NCBI GenBank assembly: GCA_945859605.1
Contig: OX243812.1
Location: forward strand, 44,860,509-44,924,508
Reading direction: 5' to 3'
Source: Lumbricus rubellus
Taxonomy: Eukaryota > Annelida > Clitellata > Crassiclitellata > Lumbricidae
Length of the DNA stretch: 64,000 nt
In this document: piece by piece, positions 23,998 to 37,900 of the stretch
Position numbering within the stretch: position 1 is the first letter of the stretch
How the letters are laid out: every line of letters begins with the position of its first letter
Translations under genes and position numbers: made by a program
The notes under the pieces: generated by a model
What the model saw: only the letters and a program-made list of their open reading frames with translations
Told to the model about the DNA's origin: nothing
The model's database searches: none

Positions 23998-24306
23998 AAT
24001 TTATGTAGAATTGTAGATATGCATGCAGGCATTCACGCAATTACGTGTTCGTGTATTATGAATGTACACCGTGATTCAAAAAAAGTAAGCCAAATTGTTT
24101 TTCATTTATCTCTAATGCCTGATAACATATCAAGCTAAAATTTTCCAGATATTTAGAGAATTGGACCAAGAATATGATTCCAAAATTTCATGAGATAAAG
24201 TTGAACGGATAAAAAGATATGAATATTAAACTTCATATGCCGTACTTTCAGTTTACAAGCAATTTTCTATCAGGTTCAATAAAATGTCTCCTTATTATCT
24301 CTAATG

Positions 24307-24424
24307 CCTGATGATTAATCATTCTAAAATTTTCCAGTTATGTAGAGAATTGAACTAACAATATGCCTGATGATTAATCATTCTAAAATTTTCCAGTTAT
24401 GTAGAGAATTGAACTAACAATATG
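24307..24424. repeat. 59-bp perfect tandem duplication
   Basis: The unit from cctgatgattaatcattc to aactaacaatatg occurs twice head to tail (24307 and 24366) inside the left arm of the mariner relic. Confidence 0.95.
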
Positions 24425-24459
24425 ACCCCAACAGTATGGTTTGATTATTTAATTAAATA

Positions 24460-24830
24460 ACATGCTCAAAATGTTCTCCTCCTGCTTGCACGCAAACCTG
24501 GAGGCGCTGGCGCCAGTAGGCAACAGCGTGCATCGTCGATTATCCTCTGGTCCAGGCCATCCCACACTTCCAACAAGCATTGCTTCAGATCGTTTATATC
24601 ATGGATTGTTGTCTGGTAGACCCGGTTTCACATCATGCTCCACCCTTTATAGTCGGCAGGATTCAAATTTGAGCTGTTCGGAGGCCATAATGTGGGAGAA
24701 ACGAAGTCTGGTGTCTCTCTTGTCAGCATTTCGATGGTTTCCTTGGCTCTCTGGGCTGGCGCTGTTCTGTTGATAAAGAAAACAGCCTTCTGGGGCTACA
24801 GATTTCTGATAACAGGTGGAAGATGTTGTG
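24460..24830 (-). pseudogene. Mariner-like transposase C-terminal relic
   Basis: Minus-strand segments in changing frames read TPDFVSPIM, then PADYKGWSMM, then NRVYQTTIHDINDLKQCLLE and VWDGLDQRIIDDA. This is the typical C-terminal block of Tc1/mariner transposases (third catalytic region and beyond). It has stops and frameshifts. Confidence 0.8.
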
Positions 24831-25135
24831 ACAGCAGAACATTGCGATAATATACTCTGTTAATTTTACTCCAGGATTAGTGAAGACTAAAATTGGAAAC
24901 TATCAAGCATCGAAACCGCAACGAACACCATAACAGACTTGCTGAAAACTGAAATTTCTGGAGATGAAGTTGAAATATTCATATCTATCTATCCGTTCAA
25001 ATTTATGACATGATATTTTGTATTCCTATTCTTGGCTCAATTCTCTCAATATCTGGAAAATTTTAGTCTGATTAATTATCAGGCATTCGAGATATATGAA
25101 AAACAGTTTAGCTTACTTTTTAATTGAATTGGAGT

Positions 25136-25950
25136 TTACCCCTACCGCAAGCACCCATGCAAATAGTATCGATTATATTATTGCTATATTATTATTATAT
25201 TGCAGATGGCATTTCCTTGTTATAATATTATAGCCTATTTGATTGAAATCTCGCTGCAATGCAACTTTTCACAATTGCACAAATTATCAATAAATTGCAC
25301 TAATGTAAAAATTTGAATTTATCTACAACAAACTCAAATTGTGTCAGTGAGACCTCCATATTCGCCAGCGGCCGGCATCATGTATATATAAAATCAAGTG
25401 TGCAATAGTGAAGTTTTTGTCCATTTAGCGGTCATTACAGAATTCACGGGGTCAAGACGTAGACAAACCTTTACAGGGGACTCTATTTTATTTGATCACT
25501 CCTCGGAATTTCCACCCAAAACTGCCTGTTCAAAAGAATTCACGTCCCTACTCATCTGATCCTTGGATCCTCCACCTTCCAATCCTAAATGATACCCACC
25601 TTAACAGCTATTCTGCCCCTCTGGCAACCGGACTCTGACCTCCTTGTGACTACCCTTTGAACAGCCCTGTGACTCAATGAAGCGCTCGTGAATAAGCTGG
25701 TGCCTGAAATTGACTTGCGAGTGGTGCCTTAGAAGTTTAGAAATCACGATTAAAATATAGAAGTAACCATCTATAGGGGGAGTCACTGTGTCACTTTTGT
25801 AAGGATAGTGATACACTTGCCCTTGAAAAACTGACACCTATTTTATCATTAACAACAAACTGACAATTCTGTAGAAATGGATCTTTACTTCTTTAGTCTT
25901 TGAGAGTGCAGTCTTGGTATAGTTAGTCTTGTTCAGTCCTACAAAGTTCT
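25136..25950. other. 3' flank / 3'UTR of SNRPC
   Basis: No other gene is seen. On the minus strand a potential AATAAA polyadenylation signal lies at about 25484-25492, roughly 460 nt after the SNRPC stop. This is only a guess at the transcript end. Confidence 0.35.
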
Positions 25951-28900
25951 TCACTTCATTGGCATACGGGGTGGCATTGCTGGATTCATGGGTCGCATTG
26001 GCATCATTGGTCCTGGCCCCATGGGTGCCATTGGAGGACCTCCCATAGGTCCCATTGGTCGCATGCCTGCAACGAACAACAATATACCATCAAACAGTAC
26101 ACTTCTGTGGCAGTTGTATCTTATCTGATGGTGACTACATGTACAGTGAAAATAACACAAAATATGTATTATAACATTTATGTCAAATATAGCAGATGGG
26201 TTAAACGGTTTATGTTCCTTACTTTTTTGACCATTTGCAAGACAATGCGCGCTAGAACCCGACTTAATAACTTGGTTAGCGCTGTTTTTCTTACAGCAAC
26301 ACCATTCGTCTAAATTAGATTGTGCAGAATATATCACACAACAAAACAAATTTCTATTATCAGATCATTAGACAATGAGAAGAATATTCAGGAAAATTAC
26401 GTTATAGTGAAACTTTAGGGACCATCAATATATCTGAGGTTTGAAAAAAGCGAGATATGTACATCAAGCTCTGTCCGACTCTACTCATCTAAATCTCTGA
26501 AGTTTCGAGCATCACACAAAGAGCTCTATTGTCAGGGAGACAAGCTCACTTATTGTGAACTGAACTGATGCCATTGTAAAACTTAACACAATCAGCGCCG
26601 CCCCTATTTTACCGGCTGGGCCAGAGAATATTTAGGAAAATGCGAAATTTCACATTTTTAACAATTAGTGTTTTTAGATATTAAAATAACCAGAAACACA
26701 ATATAACACATAAAACCTACATGAAAATGTATATAGCATCAACAAATCCAAAAAAGACGTCGAAGTGGATGGCACACAAGCTGCAGTTACAGTAACTTCT
26801 GTTGTTCCTTCATGATCAGATAGATTACAATCCTCTCTATCTGTGTCCACATCGGAAAAACTTTCATCATTCGAAGTCAAAACCTGTTTCCGAACGTCTT
26901 CTGCTGTGAAGCGCCTTTTCATAGTTAGTTTTAGTAAGATTTATTTATCAAAACTAAAAACCTCCGACAATAACAAGCTAATAGCACGACAAATGACAAA
27001 ATCAGAAGAAATATACTCTGGGTACAGCGTAATATACGTCATTGACAGTCAGAGCCAGCGGTTCTTCACGTGTTGAAGCGTTTCAAAACATGTTTCAAAA
27101 CATTCGCCAGGTGTCACTTCTACAAGGCTGTACATCATATTCGTGCAATACAGGCCGGTCTAATAACTCTCTGCAGGCCAATCATCGATAATAAATAGGT
27201 AGCATATAGGACGTATATATACGTCCCGGGCCCAGCGGATAGCCATATTTGGGACGTATATATACGTCCCGGGCGCTGAATGTGTTAATGAATGCACTGC
27301 AAGTCCGTTTTGCATGACAATTTTGACCCGGTGTTAAAAAAATAAGTGATGAATGTAATAGTTTGCAACATACAGTATCTACATGTATTTAATTTCTAAC
27401 AGAAAACTCAAATGTTCACGACAGCAACAAACCATAAGACAATACGAATACGATTGCGGTCAGTATAATAACACTGCGGTATGAATGTGAAATCAATGTA
27501 AAACATAGACTGACTCTCCCTGTGACCACAGATACATGTGTATGTGAATCAGCCAAACAACAACAATTCTCCTCATCACACAGATCACGTAAAAACATTA
27601 CCTGGCATCATAGGTCCCATAGGCATCATTGGGCCCATTGGACCTGGAATTGGGCCCATTGGACCCATTGGAGGAACCATTCCAGGAGGTGGAAGCATCC
27701 CTCCTACAGGAGGCTTCAATCCAGGCTGTGGCTGGTTTGGTGGTATTCCCCCTGCACATAATAAAATAAATTCTTAAGTTTGAATTAATAGTCTTGTGAA
27801 CAGCAACAAGAAAAGCCATTGCGCTGAAATGAATTTTTTTTACTGCGCTAAAGGTGGCAGTTCCATGAGTTTATTAACCCAATACCCAATGAAATCAACA
27901 AAATTATTCCATGAAATTCTTCATTAACTAAACCTAAGCTCATTTGGTAATTTTTTTATTAACATGAAGGGAAACTGAATCAAATGTTTTACAAGATAAA
28001 GAAATCACAAGGAAAGGATTCCAAAGATATTCATGCTGTGAGATACATGTAATGTAGAACAAGACTAGAATTTATACTTACGACCAGGCTGTAAAATGGC
28101 TGGCGGTGGAATCATGGCACCGCCTGGAGCTGATGCAGCACCAGTTGTTGATGACTGGAAAGGATTAGTCTGTATTTTTCCAGCTTTGAAGGCAGCCGCT
28201 GTTTATCAAATCAAATATGCGACAGTCTTACTATTTAAAGTTCAATTTACGAGCACACAAGTGTCTATTTAAAGGTCAATTTACGAGCACACAAGTGTCT
28301 ATTTAAAGTTCAATTTACGATCACACAAGTGTCTATTTAAAGTTCAATTTACGAGCACACAAGTGTCTGTGAGATTAACAGCTGGGCAACAATGTCATTT
28401 AAGTACTGTGAGTTTCTCACAATAACTAAGAAGTAGAGGAGCAGGTCCCTGAGGAAGCCACACTGCCACATGTATGAAGTGATAGCAGCTTCATTTTTCT
28501 AAACTTTGGCGCATGAGGGGGGGTGACCAACTCTATCCCTCATCGTCTCATCTTCTAACTGACCGTGTGAGGTCAGTGCGCTCATATAGCTGAGTTGGCT
28601 ATGGGAATTGGCAACAGTTCCGTATGTTAACCACTACACTATTGATCACCCCACAGCAACTTAACAGATATCTATATGCATGAGTGACAAATGATGATAA
28701 AACTGCATATCTCAGAATCAGAGTTACATATCTTATATATTTTCATAAGTCTGTTTGTTAGATGAACATGGCCACAGTTTTAAAGCAATCAACGCCAAAT
28801 CTTCGTGGGGAGTGGGGGGGGAAGGGGAGTCGACCCTGGCCAGGTCATAGGGCAGTCGGCAATCTCGGCCAACACCATATTCATGTACATAAGGGTCAAA

Positions 28901-31900
28901 AACCTCTCCCATGAGTCGGCCAACTCCGTCGGTTTTCGGCAGCCATTTTCATATCGCCCAACAGTGTCATTGCTATGTTCAACTGCCACGCGCCGCAGTG
29001 ATTTTAAGTCAATCAAAGCCCAATTTAGATAAATCTGTAGGATTTTTGGCAAGGGACAGAGGGAGGGACGCAGGCAGGGATGGAGGAAAGGTGGGAGAGA
29101 AAGGGAGGGATTGGCCAGGAACGAGCAGAATCCTGAAATTCACGGGCAACGCTGGGTACCCCAGCTAGTATCTGTATGTCTCTAGATTAGTCATATAGCG
29201 ACAAACTACAAATCGTGCCCACAGAACTGATGATGGAATGGTCTCTTGCAAGATCGTACATTTGTCTGGCCTTTGAGACACCCTCATTTACAGCGAATAT
29301 AAAAGATAAGTTTGCCTCTTGTCCCACAAGATAAACCACAGCAGCCATTTTAACTATTCTACAATTCATGGTAGTCATCTCAAAGGCATTCAATATGGTC
29401 CATCATGAATCGCTTGCCACAAATAATATTGGAATAAAAATACCAAACGCTGTCTACAACTGATTAGTAAACCACTTCACAAACCAGGCATGTGACATTT
29501 GATGGAGCTTACATTACAGCTAGCATCATCCAGGGGGTCACTACTTGGACCGATTTCCTACATGGTGGGTACATCCAATCTCCACCCTAAATATAAATTA
29601 ACTACCCCCCAGTAAAGTTCGCCGATGACACAAAGATCTGTTAATTGGATGAGTCAACTCCACATGGCCGCCAAGGAATTCGAAGGTAAATCCGATTGTA
29701 CTCTAAAAAACCACTTGCATCTTAATACAACTAAGACCCGAAAGATGATCATCTTTGGGAGAAGAAAAGAAAACATCACAGTATTATTCCACCCATAATT
29801 TCTGAGCTGACCCAAGTAGAATTGATATGTGCATTGGGCATAAACAATAAGATCGAATAGACAGCTATGGATGGCCAACAATGTGGAGAATGCCCTTGTC
29901 ATGTGGTCGCCTCAATATATGCCCTGAACCAGGGGCGGATCCAGAACTGTTCGAAGGGGGGGGGGCAAAATCTTTGGTCTTAGGACAGGCAGGGAAAAAT
30001 TTCTCGTCATTGGTTGCCAAAAAAGTTGATGACCTTTTTTTAGTCATTGGCTGACGGAAAAGCTACCTTTTCATCCGCCGAAAAAAGTTGATGACCTTTT
30101 TTAGTCATCTGGCCGAAAACGGAATGGGGGGGGACCACGTCCCATGTAATTTTTAAATGGGGGCCATTATGCCATGGCACCCCTATCCCTATTGCTAATT
30201 TGAAACCGGATGGGGGCCACGTCCATGCAATTTTTAAATGGGGCCATAGCCAGATCGCAGCCGACCGTGCTGAATGGAGAAACCTTGTCGCCCAATGTTC
30301 CGAAAGGAATGAAAGGAACTGAGAGAGAGAGAGAGATTGGCTCCCCTGGATCCACCCCTGCCCCGAATGTGCTCAGATCCAAAAAGCTCCCATCGAATGC
30401 TCCACAGAAGTGGCATGAATCATCGCACACTTAATGTATAGTTTGTATACCTCCCGACCTGAAGAGGTTAACCAGTTCTACTGTGGAACGAGAGCAGATT
30501 GAGCAGCTGATGGGGATGCTGAGGAGCAGACATTACCTACAACCGCAATCCCCAGTGCAGCAGAAATGGTAGAGGAAGATGACAAGCGCTTGCTTAGAGC
30601 TGTAAGCAACGATGAATAGCATGTACTCTATCGGTTTTCCAAGTTGTCAGTGCAGTTTCACTGATCCTAACTGTATTAATCTGAGTATTTGCACAAAGAG
30701 ATATTCTGAAATGCACAAAAAAATCAGACAGACCAAAAAGATGTAAGTTGAGAAAAACAAAGAAATTCCCAAAACCTTTCAGTGGTGAGAGTAATGAAAT
30801 GAGGCAGATCTGTAAACAGGATTAATTTCTTTGAGCAGTTCACTGTATTGTGCAAGACTCACAAAAAGAAAACGTTAAGACACATCAAAACATCAATCTT
30901 ACTTGTATCATCGACCAGTTTCTGCACTTGATCTTCAAGCCATTTCTGATAGTATGTGCACACATTTTCCTTGTGTTTCCGACCACCACAGTGTGTCTTC
31001 CGTACTGAAGGCTGAAGCAAAATAAAAGTTATAATTTATCTTTAAGGCTTCATCTAATAGTCATCCAATAATTTATTCTAATTTACCGTGCAAGACAATA
31101 AGTATTTCTTGTAACACAAACTATGATCTATGCATATGTGAAAATATTTCTTATACGTTTTATGTAATTCTCAAGACAGACACATGTAAAATATAACGTG
31201 CTCTTACAAAGTAACCCTTAAGTTATATTTAAAATATTTTTGGATACTGATGAGGAGGTATACAAATTCCCTAACTGGTAGTAAGTAAACCCATGATCAA
31301 CTGGCGCACTCATGGGAGGAACAACAGTACTGTAACTGATACTGCTCAGTCCAGAAATGCAAAGTTAGGCACTGCTGAGCTGATAGGTGTTTACAGGAAC
31401 ACTACATACTAGACATCAAGTGCTAAGAGCAGTTTCTTGGCTTTGATAACTCAGATTTAGTTTTAATTTAAAAAATTATTCTTTAAAAAACTTTGATTTA
31501 AAAGTGACAAGTTTTTCAAGGACTTGTCCAAAAAAAAGAAAAGAGCATCTTGCTCAAAAGCAGGAAGTTGTCACATAAGTTGGTATGGTATTTAACGCAC
31601 TCTAAATGTTTTGCATGCATTATATTTGAAATTTTTTAATACTCCTCTTACTATATTAAAGCTATTCAGTGGTTTCTAGCCATATAATTTGAAAAATTTT
31701 AACACTCCTTTTACTATATTAAAGCTATTCAGAGGTTTTCTAGCAATGAATGCCCTGAGGAAGCAAAGTCAGAAGAGAGAGATACAATAATCAAAATCTT
31801 ACAGTAGTAAATCTATTGGACTGCAGATGCTTAAAAGAAAAGAACATTTATAAGCAGTAAAAAAATGTATAGGATTGGACCAAGTACCAGTACATATCCT

Positions 31901-34900
31901 TTTCGGCTTTTTTTAGTGTTCTGCCCTGAGGCAGGTACAAGATTCCAACGACACCATTCTTGTCTATTCTGTGCTTTTTCCTTGATTTCTTTATATCCTC
32001 GTCCCTTTTCTCTGTCCATCAACCAGTCTAACATCATCTTTCTCAGTCTTCCTGGTGGTTTCTTTCCCGCCATTCTTCCCTGGAGAACAGACCTCAAGAG
32101 CGAGTCCCCCTCAGCAGCCAGTTCATCTGCCTCTTCCGTATCTTCCATATCCTTATAATGGGAGACCAAACTCAACTCCAATTCAAGGTGTTTGAGAGTA
32201 TCCAAGGAGTAAGACCTGTGAGATAAGATTGAAGCTAAAGTAGAGGTCTAGCAAGGCAGCACAGCAGCTGTAGACATTTCGGCAGGATAAAATGATCAAC
32301 CATATCAAAAGCAGAGGAGACATCAAAGAGGGCCAAAAGTGTCAGATGTGACTTATTAATAGATGCATCTATTTAGATTTGGTGACAAGAGATAGGAGGC
32401 TGGTGTCCATGACTGCTTACGAGGCCGGATTGTTCTACATAGGGCTGAATGAGTAAGAAAGCACACAAGTCATATTTCTGTTGTTTAGACAAAATAGCCA
32501 CTTGAAAATCAAGTAAGCGCTAGAGTCAAATTCAAGTGCATAGGCTTCGAGTAAAAGTCAGACATTTGAGTCCACTAAAAATCAGCCTTGAGTTCGTGGT
32601 TCAACTTGACTACTACATCACTACTAATAGGTAAACAGAGCATGGCACAAAACCAAAGGATTGGACCCCCACTCATTTGACATGAGTCACTATGTTACTC
32701 TCAGACGTGGAACATCTTGGCATCATCTTGGACCATCAGCGCCATTGTGCATTCCACCCGTTAGGAATAGCAACCCAAGTAAGAGTGAAGTACAATAGAA
32801 ATGGAAGTCTGCAACAATACAAAACCTCCATTAATGCAAAAAGTACAAAATGATGAGACAGACCATGAGTGACATTACTTACTGAATCATGTGTGAGGTA
32901 TGTATCGCAATAATCGCAGTAATACCTAAAACAAAGACAAGTAAATCGCATGATACAAAACGTCAAGATACAAAAAGTCAAGCTACATAAAGTCATGTAC
33001 AGTATCCGAAAGGATAGAGCAGAGGGTATGGGTCTGAGCTCCCCCTCTTCCTCCCCGTTCAGATGGTCAGTTTCCAAGGACCATGACCCAATCCCTCACA
33101 TATACTACTTCCATGCCATTGATGTTCTGCCATACTACTTGTGTATTGTATCAAAACATTTATAAAGCGCCTCTACTAGAGTGAACTGTTCAGAGGCACT
33201 CCCAGTGCGCAAGGCCAGGAGAGAAGAAATGTTTTGAGGAAAGAAAATGAGGAGGAGGGATTACCAGTTAGAAGTTGAGACTGAGTAGATGGAGACAGAG
33301 TATTCCAAAGAGAGGGGCCAATTGATGTAAAGGATCGGGACTGAGCCATAGCCGTTCTAGTAGGAGGAACTAAAAGATCAAATCTATTGGAAGAGCGGAG
33401 TGGGCGATGTGATATACGATCATATATATTTTTCTGAACTTGAAACAAGGGCAAGATCAAATATATTTCTATTGTGTATTTAGCAGCGAACTGAATGCAT
33501 TTTCGACACAAGAAGTCACTTTTGAAGAAATCCTTAATTTGTTTAAAATAATTAAAGTCAAATATTTTTATCTGCAGCATTCCAAATGTACAGTTCACGG
33601 CCCCTGATTTCTGAAAACAGAAAAAAGATTTAAAAGCAATCAACTACATTTATTCAAATAGCTTCCATTCTAAAAAAATAAAAATTCCAAATTAAACAGA
33701 AGTTTCTGACAGTGTTTATAAGTTCAATGATTTTCACATTAGAACTGATTTGTGGAATTCTTTGCAACAATACTGAATTCTTGACGAATAAAACCTAACA
33801 ACATAGCAGCCTAGACATGACTACATGACCAAAAATGACAACTTCAGTTTGATGAGACTCTCACCATAACGCAGAACGCCTCCAATAGGATTAACTATTC
33901 AGAGGAGCTGATGACTAATACAAATTGACAAGTAAGCAGTTAAAATTACATTATAGAGTAGTAACAGATGTTAATAAACTTAATAGGAGTCAAATTTAAC
34001 GGCAAGTTGCCCAATGACCATTTGTCCTGCTGATTATATAAAAAATGATTAAATATTAATGGACAGAGGCATTCATTGATGACTAGCTAAAGCTTTGCTC
34101 ATGCAGGGTCTACTTGAATTTCTGAAATCCAATTCCCAAAAGTTATGACAAATGCCAAAATGCGAATCTAGGGGAAAAAATTCCACCAAACGTTCCAAAT
34201 AAAAAAAAAAGACTTTTGTGACCTGTTTTCACGAAACCAGTTGCTTGTCGGTATGTCATCAAGCAGAAAATGACCAAAAACGATGGGAACTTCAAACCGA
34301 TCGTAATTGACTTTAATTCAAAAACAAGTTTTAAAATACAGGCTATATTTAACACAAATGACGTATAAAATGATTGTTTAGAAGTATCTAAATGCATAAA
34401 AATCAATTTTTACTAAGAGCCCTAAATCTGCTAATCGAGAAAGTCAGAATTTCAGTCAAAATGACATACTTTTGTCACGATATTAAATTAGGTTCCAGGT
34501 CGAATCTAAGAACCTGATTGGTCTGGTTTTGAACAAGGAAATCCCCTTTTCCTGTTCTATTGATAAAATATGACCCCCTTGTATTTAGTACGCACAGAGA
34601 TTGGTTCGAAACAGATTGACTAACACAGTGCTGTAGAACGTGCGTCCCGCGGTCCGCACGCAGCCCGTGGAGTGATTTCAAGTGGCCCGCCAGAGCATGG
34701 GAAATTCTTCCACTGTGTAGGCTTATTATAATAAACTGAAGTAAAGGACAAATCCTAGTCGAATTTAACGGTTTTATTTTCTTGATATTTTAATGGTTTC
34801 TGGGCGGTTTGAAAATCCACCAGGAAAGCCAACTCGGCAAACAATAGGCCTATCGTCTTTCTATCTCATGATTAGGCTGGCGTAGTCTATCAAAATAACT

Positions 34901-37900
34901 GACAAACGACTTCTTGCTTTGAACAACATTTATCCCTGTACTCATCTAAGCTGACCTCAAATAACCTATTATACCGTCCAAACCGTTCACTTCTATAGTC
35001 AGGCCTAAAAAAATGTTGTGTTTCCGGTAACAGAGCTAAAAAAAATTGGGTAGATAGGTCGAATTTAAAAAAATTTTTGGTGAAATATTTTTATGCAGTG
35101 ACTATCCGAAAAAGCATAACCCGCTAACTAGTCTTTTTTGCACAAAGGTACACGCTGCAACAAAGTACGTGTTCTAAGCAAGTATAAACCTCCTATTTCC
35201 CGACTGTCTGCACCTAAAACTGCTCTAGAAAACAGTCCTATTAATTTCATTTTGTTGACGTCTTTTCTGTTATGTCAATACAAATGATAAATACATTATT
35301 TTTAAAAAAAATATAAATTGTTTTAGAAAAAAAAGTTATAATTTTTTTTTACAAAATTATTTGGGTCGCAGCAATAAAAGAGGGTTGGTCGGGTTACCGG
35401 AAACACAACAATTTTTTTTAGGCCTCAGTTTCTGAGATGTGTAGCCTACAGCGTTTCAGCACATCTGTAAGTAGGTTAGCAGCAACAGTTCCTTTCGAGA
35501 GATTGTGAAATTGGAGTCCTGAAGGTTGAAGGGAAACTATCGTTAAGAGTCCATGGACAGAACCGATGATCAATGGCAATGTCTTTGGCTCATTCTCAGC
35601 CGATGACTGTTCCTTATCCAGAATTTACTCTGGTTTTGGCTCAGCCACAGGGTGGAGATGAACCAAACAAACTGTAACTGGGAGAGGAAATGAAGATCTG
35701 AGTTTGCCATACCGTGGCTGGGCGACAAACTTAAAATCCAGCTGAGCGCACCTAATAATTTTAGTGCTGATCTTAAATCAATCATTATGTAGGCTAATCA
35801 TGTTATTATCCACTGTTCATGTGTACATTACAGAAATTCCATAAAATAGTTTAAATTTTTTAGTAAATTCGTTGCCATTGCTTCTGAGATTATTGCGGCC
35901 CTCGGCTTAAAGATTATTGCTTCTGCGGCCCATGGGGTCAAAAAGGTTGGACAGCACTGGACTAACAGAAACAAATTCAGAATAGCGCTAGAAAACAGAC
36001 ATGTGACCACTGACCAAATCTTGAGCCGTGGTTGGCTGAACGATTGACGGTCACATGGTCTTGCCTGCTATGAGGTCGGGAAACGAGATGAATCGTTTAT
36101 TTTTCTTCGTTTTTCACTTAAATAACTTAATCTTCAAAATGGAGAATATTTTGTAGATTTGTAGAGTATATTTGCAATTGTCGAAGCTACGCGGTGGCCA
36201 AATTGTATTTAAATCGGTCCAATAGAAATAGGAGAATGTGTATCAATAAACTTCGCACGCGATTTTCTCATGTAACAGTTTTTGTATACCATCGGATTCA
36301 AAATTCTATAACTCTGGTTATATGTGAGATATAGAAAAACCGCAAACAGTTTTGGAAAGGAAAATGAAGCATCTACAAAAAATGATGAAAAGTGAAAAAT
36401 TTTATTTTTAAGAAGCAACTGGTTTCGTGAAAACGGGTCAGATATGAACTAGTTGGCCAATTTCTTGAACATGCATATTCCAGTAATGACCAATCAAAGT
36501 TATTGTATTGACAATGTATTGTGTTAAAACATTTATAAAGGGCCTCTAATAGGGTGAACCGTTCAGAGGTGCTCCAATTGCACAATTTTTAAAGTAGGAG
36601 TGACAGCAGGTTAAAAAAACTAAAAACTAATACAAACAAAATGATCTGCGTATTAAATCCAAATCTAGGGCCGCCAAATTGTTTACTTCCTGCATGTCAG
36701 CGACAGAGTCGATGTACTCGAAAATTGTTTTCGGACATTCTGTTAATTTTTCACCACTTTCGGGCGTCAGTTTTTGGGATAGAACTTCACGTGTACGTAG
36801 CATATATAAAGCGACTCTGAAACCTATAAACCGCCCTTTCCAATGAAAGGGCGGTTCATAGGTTTCCGAATGAATCAATGAATGCAGGCTCAACGGACTA
36901 TCGCGCAAGCCTGTAATATTATAAATAATCGCTAAGTAAAGTCATTGCCAGTCTATAAGCCATCAAAGGTACATCAGCACATATCTGTCAATAAAGACAA
37001 TTTTCGAGTAAAAACGCACACTGCGTGCCCGTACTCCAAACAATATGGCTGCCAACGAATGCAATAAAATTAGAGCGCGACCGATTGACGACATCGCAAC
37101 ATGCAATCCAACATGCAAAGCGTGAGGGTCGGTTAGGGCTCAGGTTAGGCGTCGTGAGGGTCGGTTAGGTAGGGCTGCCAACCGTCCCGGATTCGCCGGG
37201 ACAGTCCCGGAATCGGCCCTTGCCAAGTGTCGACGTAATAATTGGACCAGACCTGACATTGTTGGCTGAACATGGGATGCTGGACAGCGTTTAGTCTAGG
37301 TTGATCTCAAATTGTCCCGGAATTTGTGGTAAGGTTCCACTTAACAAAGTGTTCGTATTTTGACACAAAACTCGACAAGCTGTACGATGATTTTGCGTTC
37401 TGTGACCTACCAGACCTGACATTGTTGGCTGAACATGGGATGCTGGACAGCGTTTAGTCTAGGTTGAAGCCTTTCAAACCACTGACACTACTCAATGGCA
37501 TTGTGTCCTATGCAATGCCAGTCTGTTTTCAAGATATTTTGCCAGAAAAAACTATGCTACATGTCTTTTGACGATTTATCTGCAGTAGGCCTAATTGTTA
37601 GCGATTAGGCTATAATGTTTTAGCGGAGTGTAGGCCTAGTGCTACACAACAGTTGTAATATAGTGCAGATAGACGGTATAGACCTATATGTTTACAATGC
37701 ATTTCGAGTAACTTTGAGCGTCCCGGAATGGCAAAATCAAAAGTTGGCAGCCCTACGGTTAGGGTTAGTTTTAGGGTTAGTGCAGGGCGATCATGTACTC
37801 ATTCGTTGGCAGCCATATTGTTTGGAGTACGGGCACGCAGTGTGCGTCTTTACCAATTTTCGTTACAAGAATAGAGTTCCTGAGGCAATTTCTTGCATTA

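Larger units (their letters stand above)
24067..25135 (-). mobile_element. Tc1/mariner relic with long (about 190-bp) imperfect TIRs
   Basis: The left arm (from CACCGTGATTCAAAAAAAGTA) and the inverted right arm (about 24950-25135) share long similarity, including ctaaaattttccagatatt, gaatgcctgataa-type and gaacggata-type blocks. The minus strand at about 24460-24830 encodes a decayed transposase. The outer ends are worn, so boundaries and the TA duplication are approximate. Confidence 0.75.

Noticed and set aside
27522..27777. Plus-strand Gly/Pro/Ile-rich open frames
   Set aside because: They are the complement of SNRPC exon 5, whose splice sites and phase fit the U1-C protein.
34220..36439. 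A 27-bp inverted repeat (34220-34246 and 36413-36439) as the ends of an older transposon
   Set aside because: The similarity does not extend, no target duplication was seen, and the enclosed interval is explained by separate insertions.
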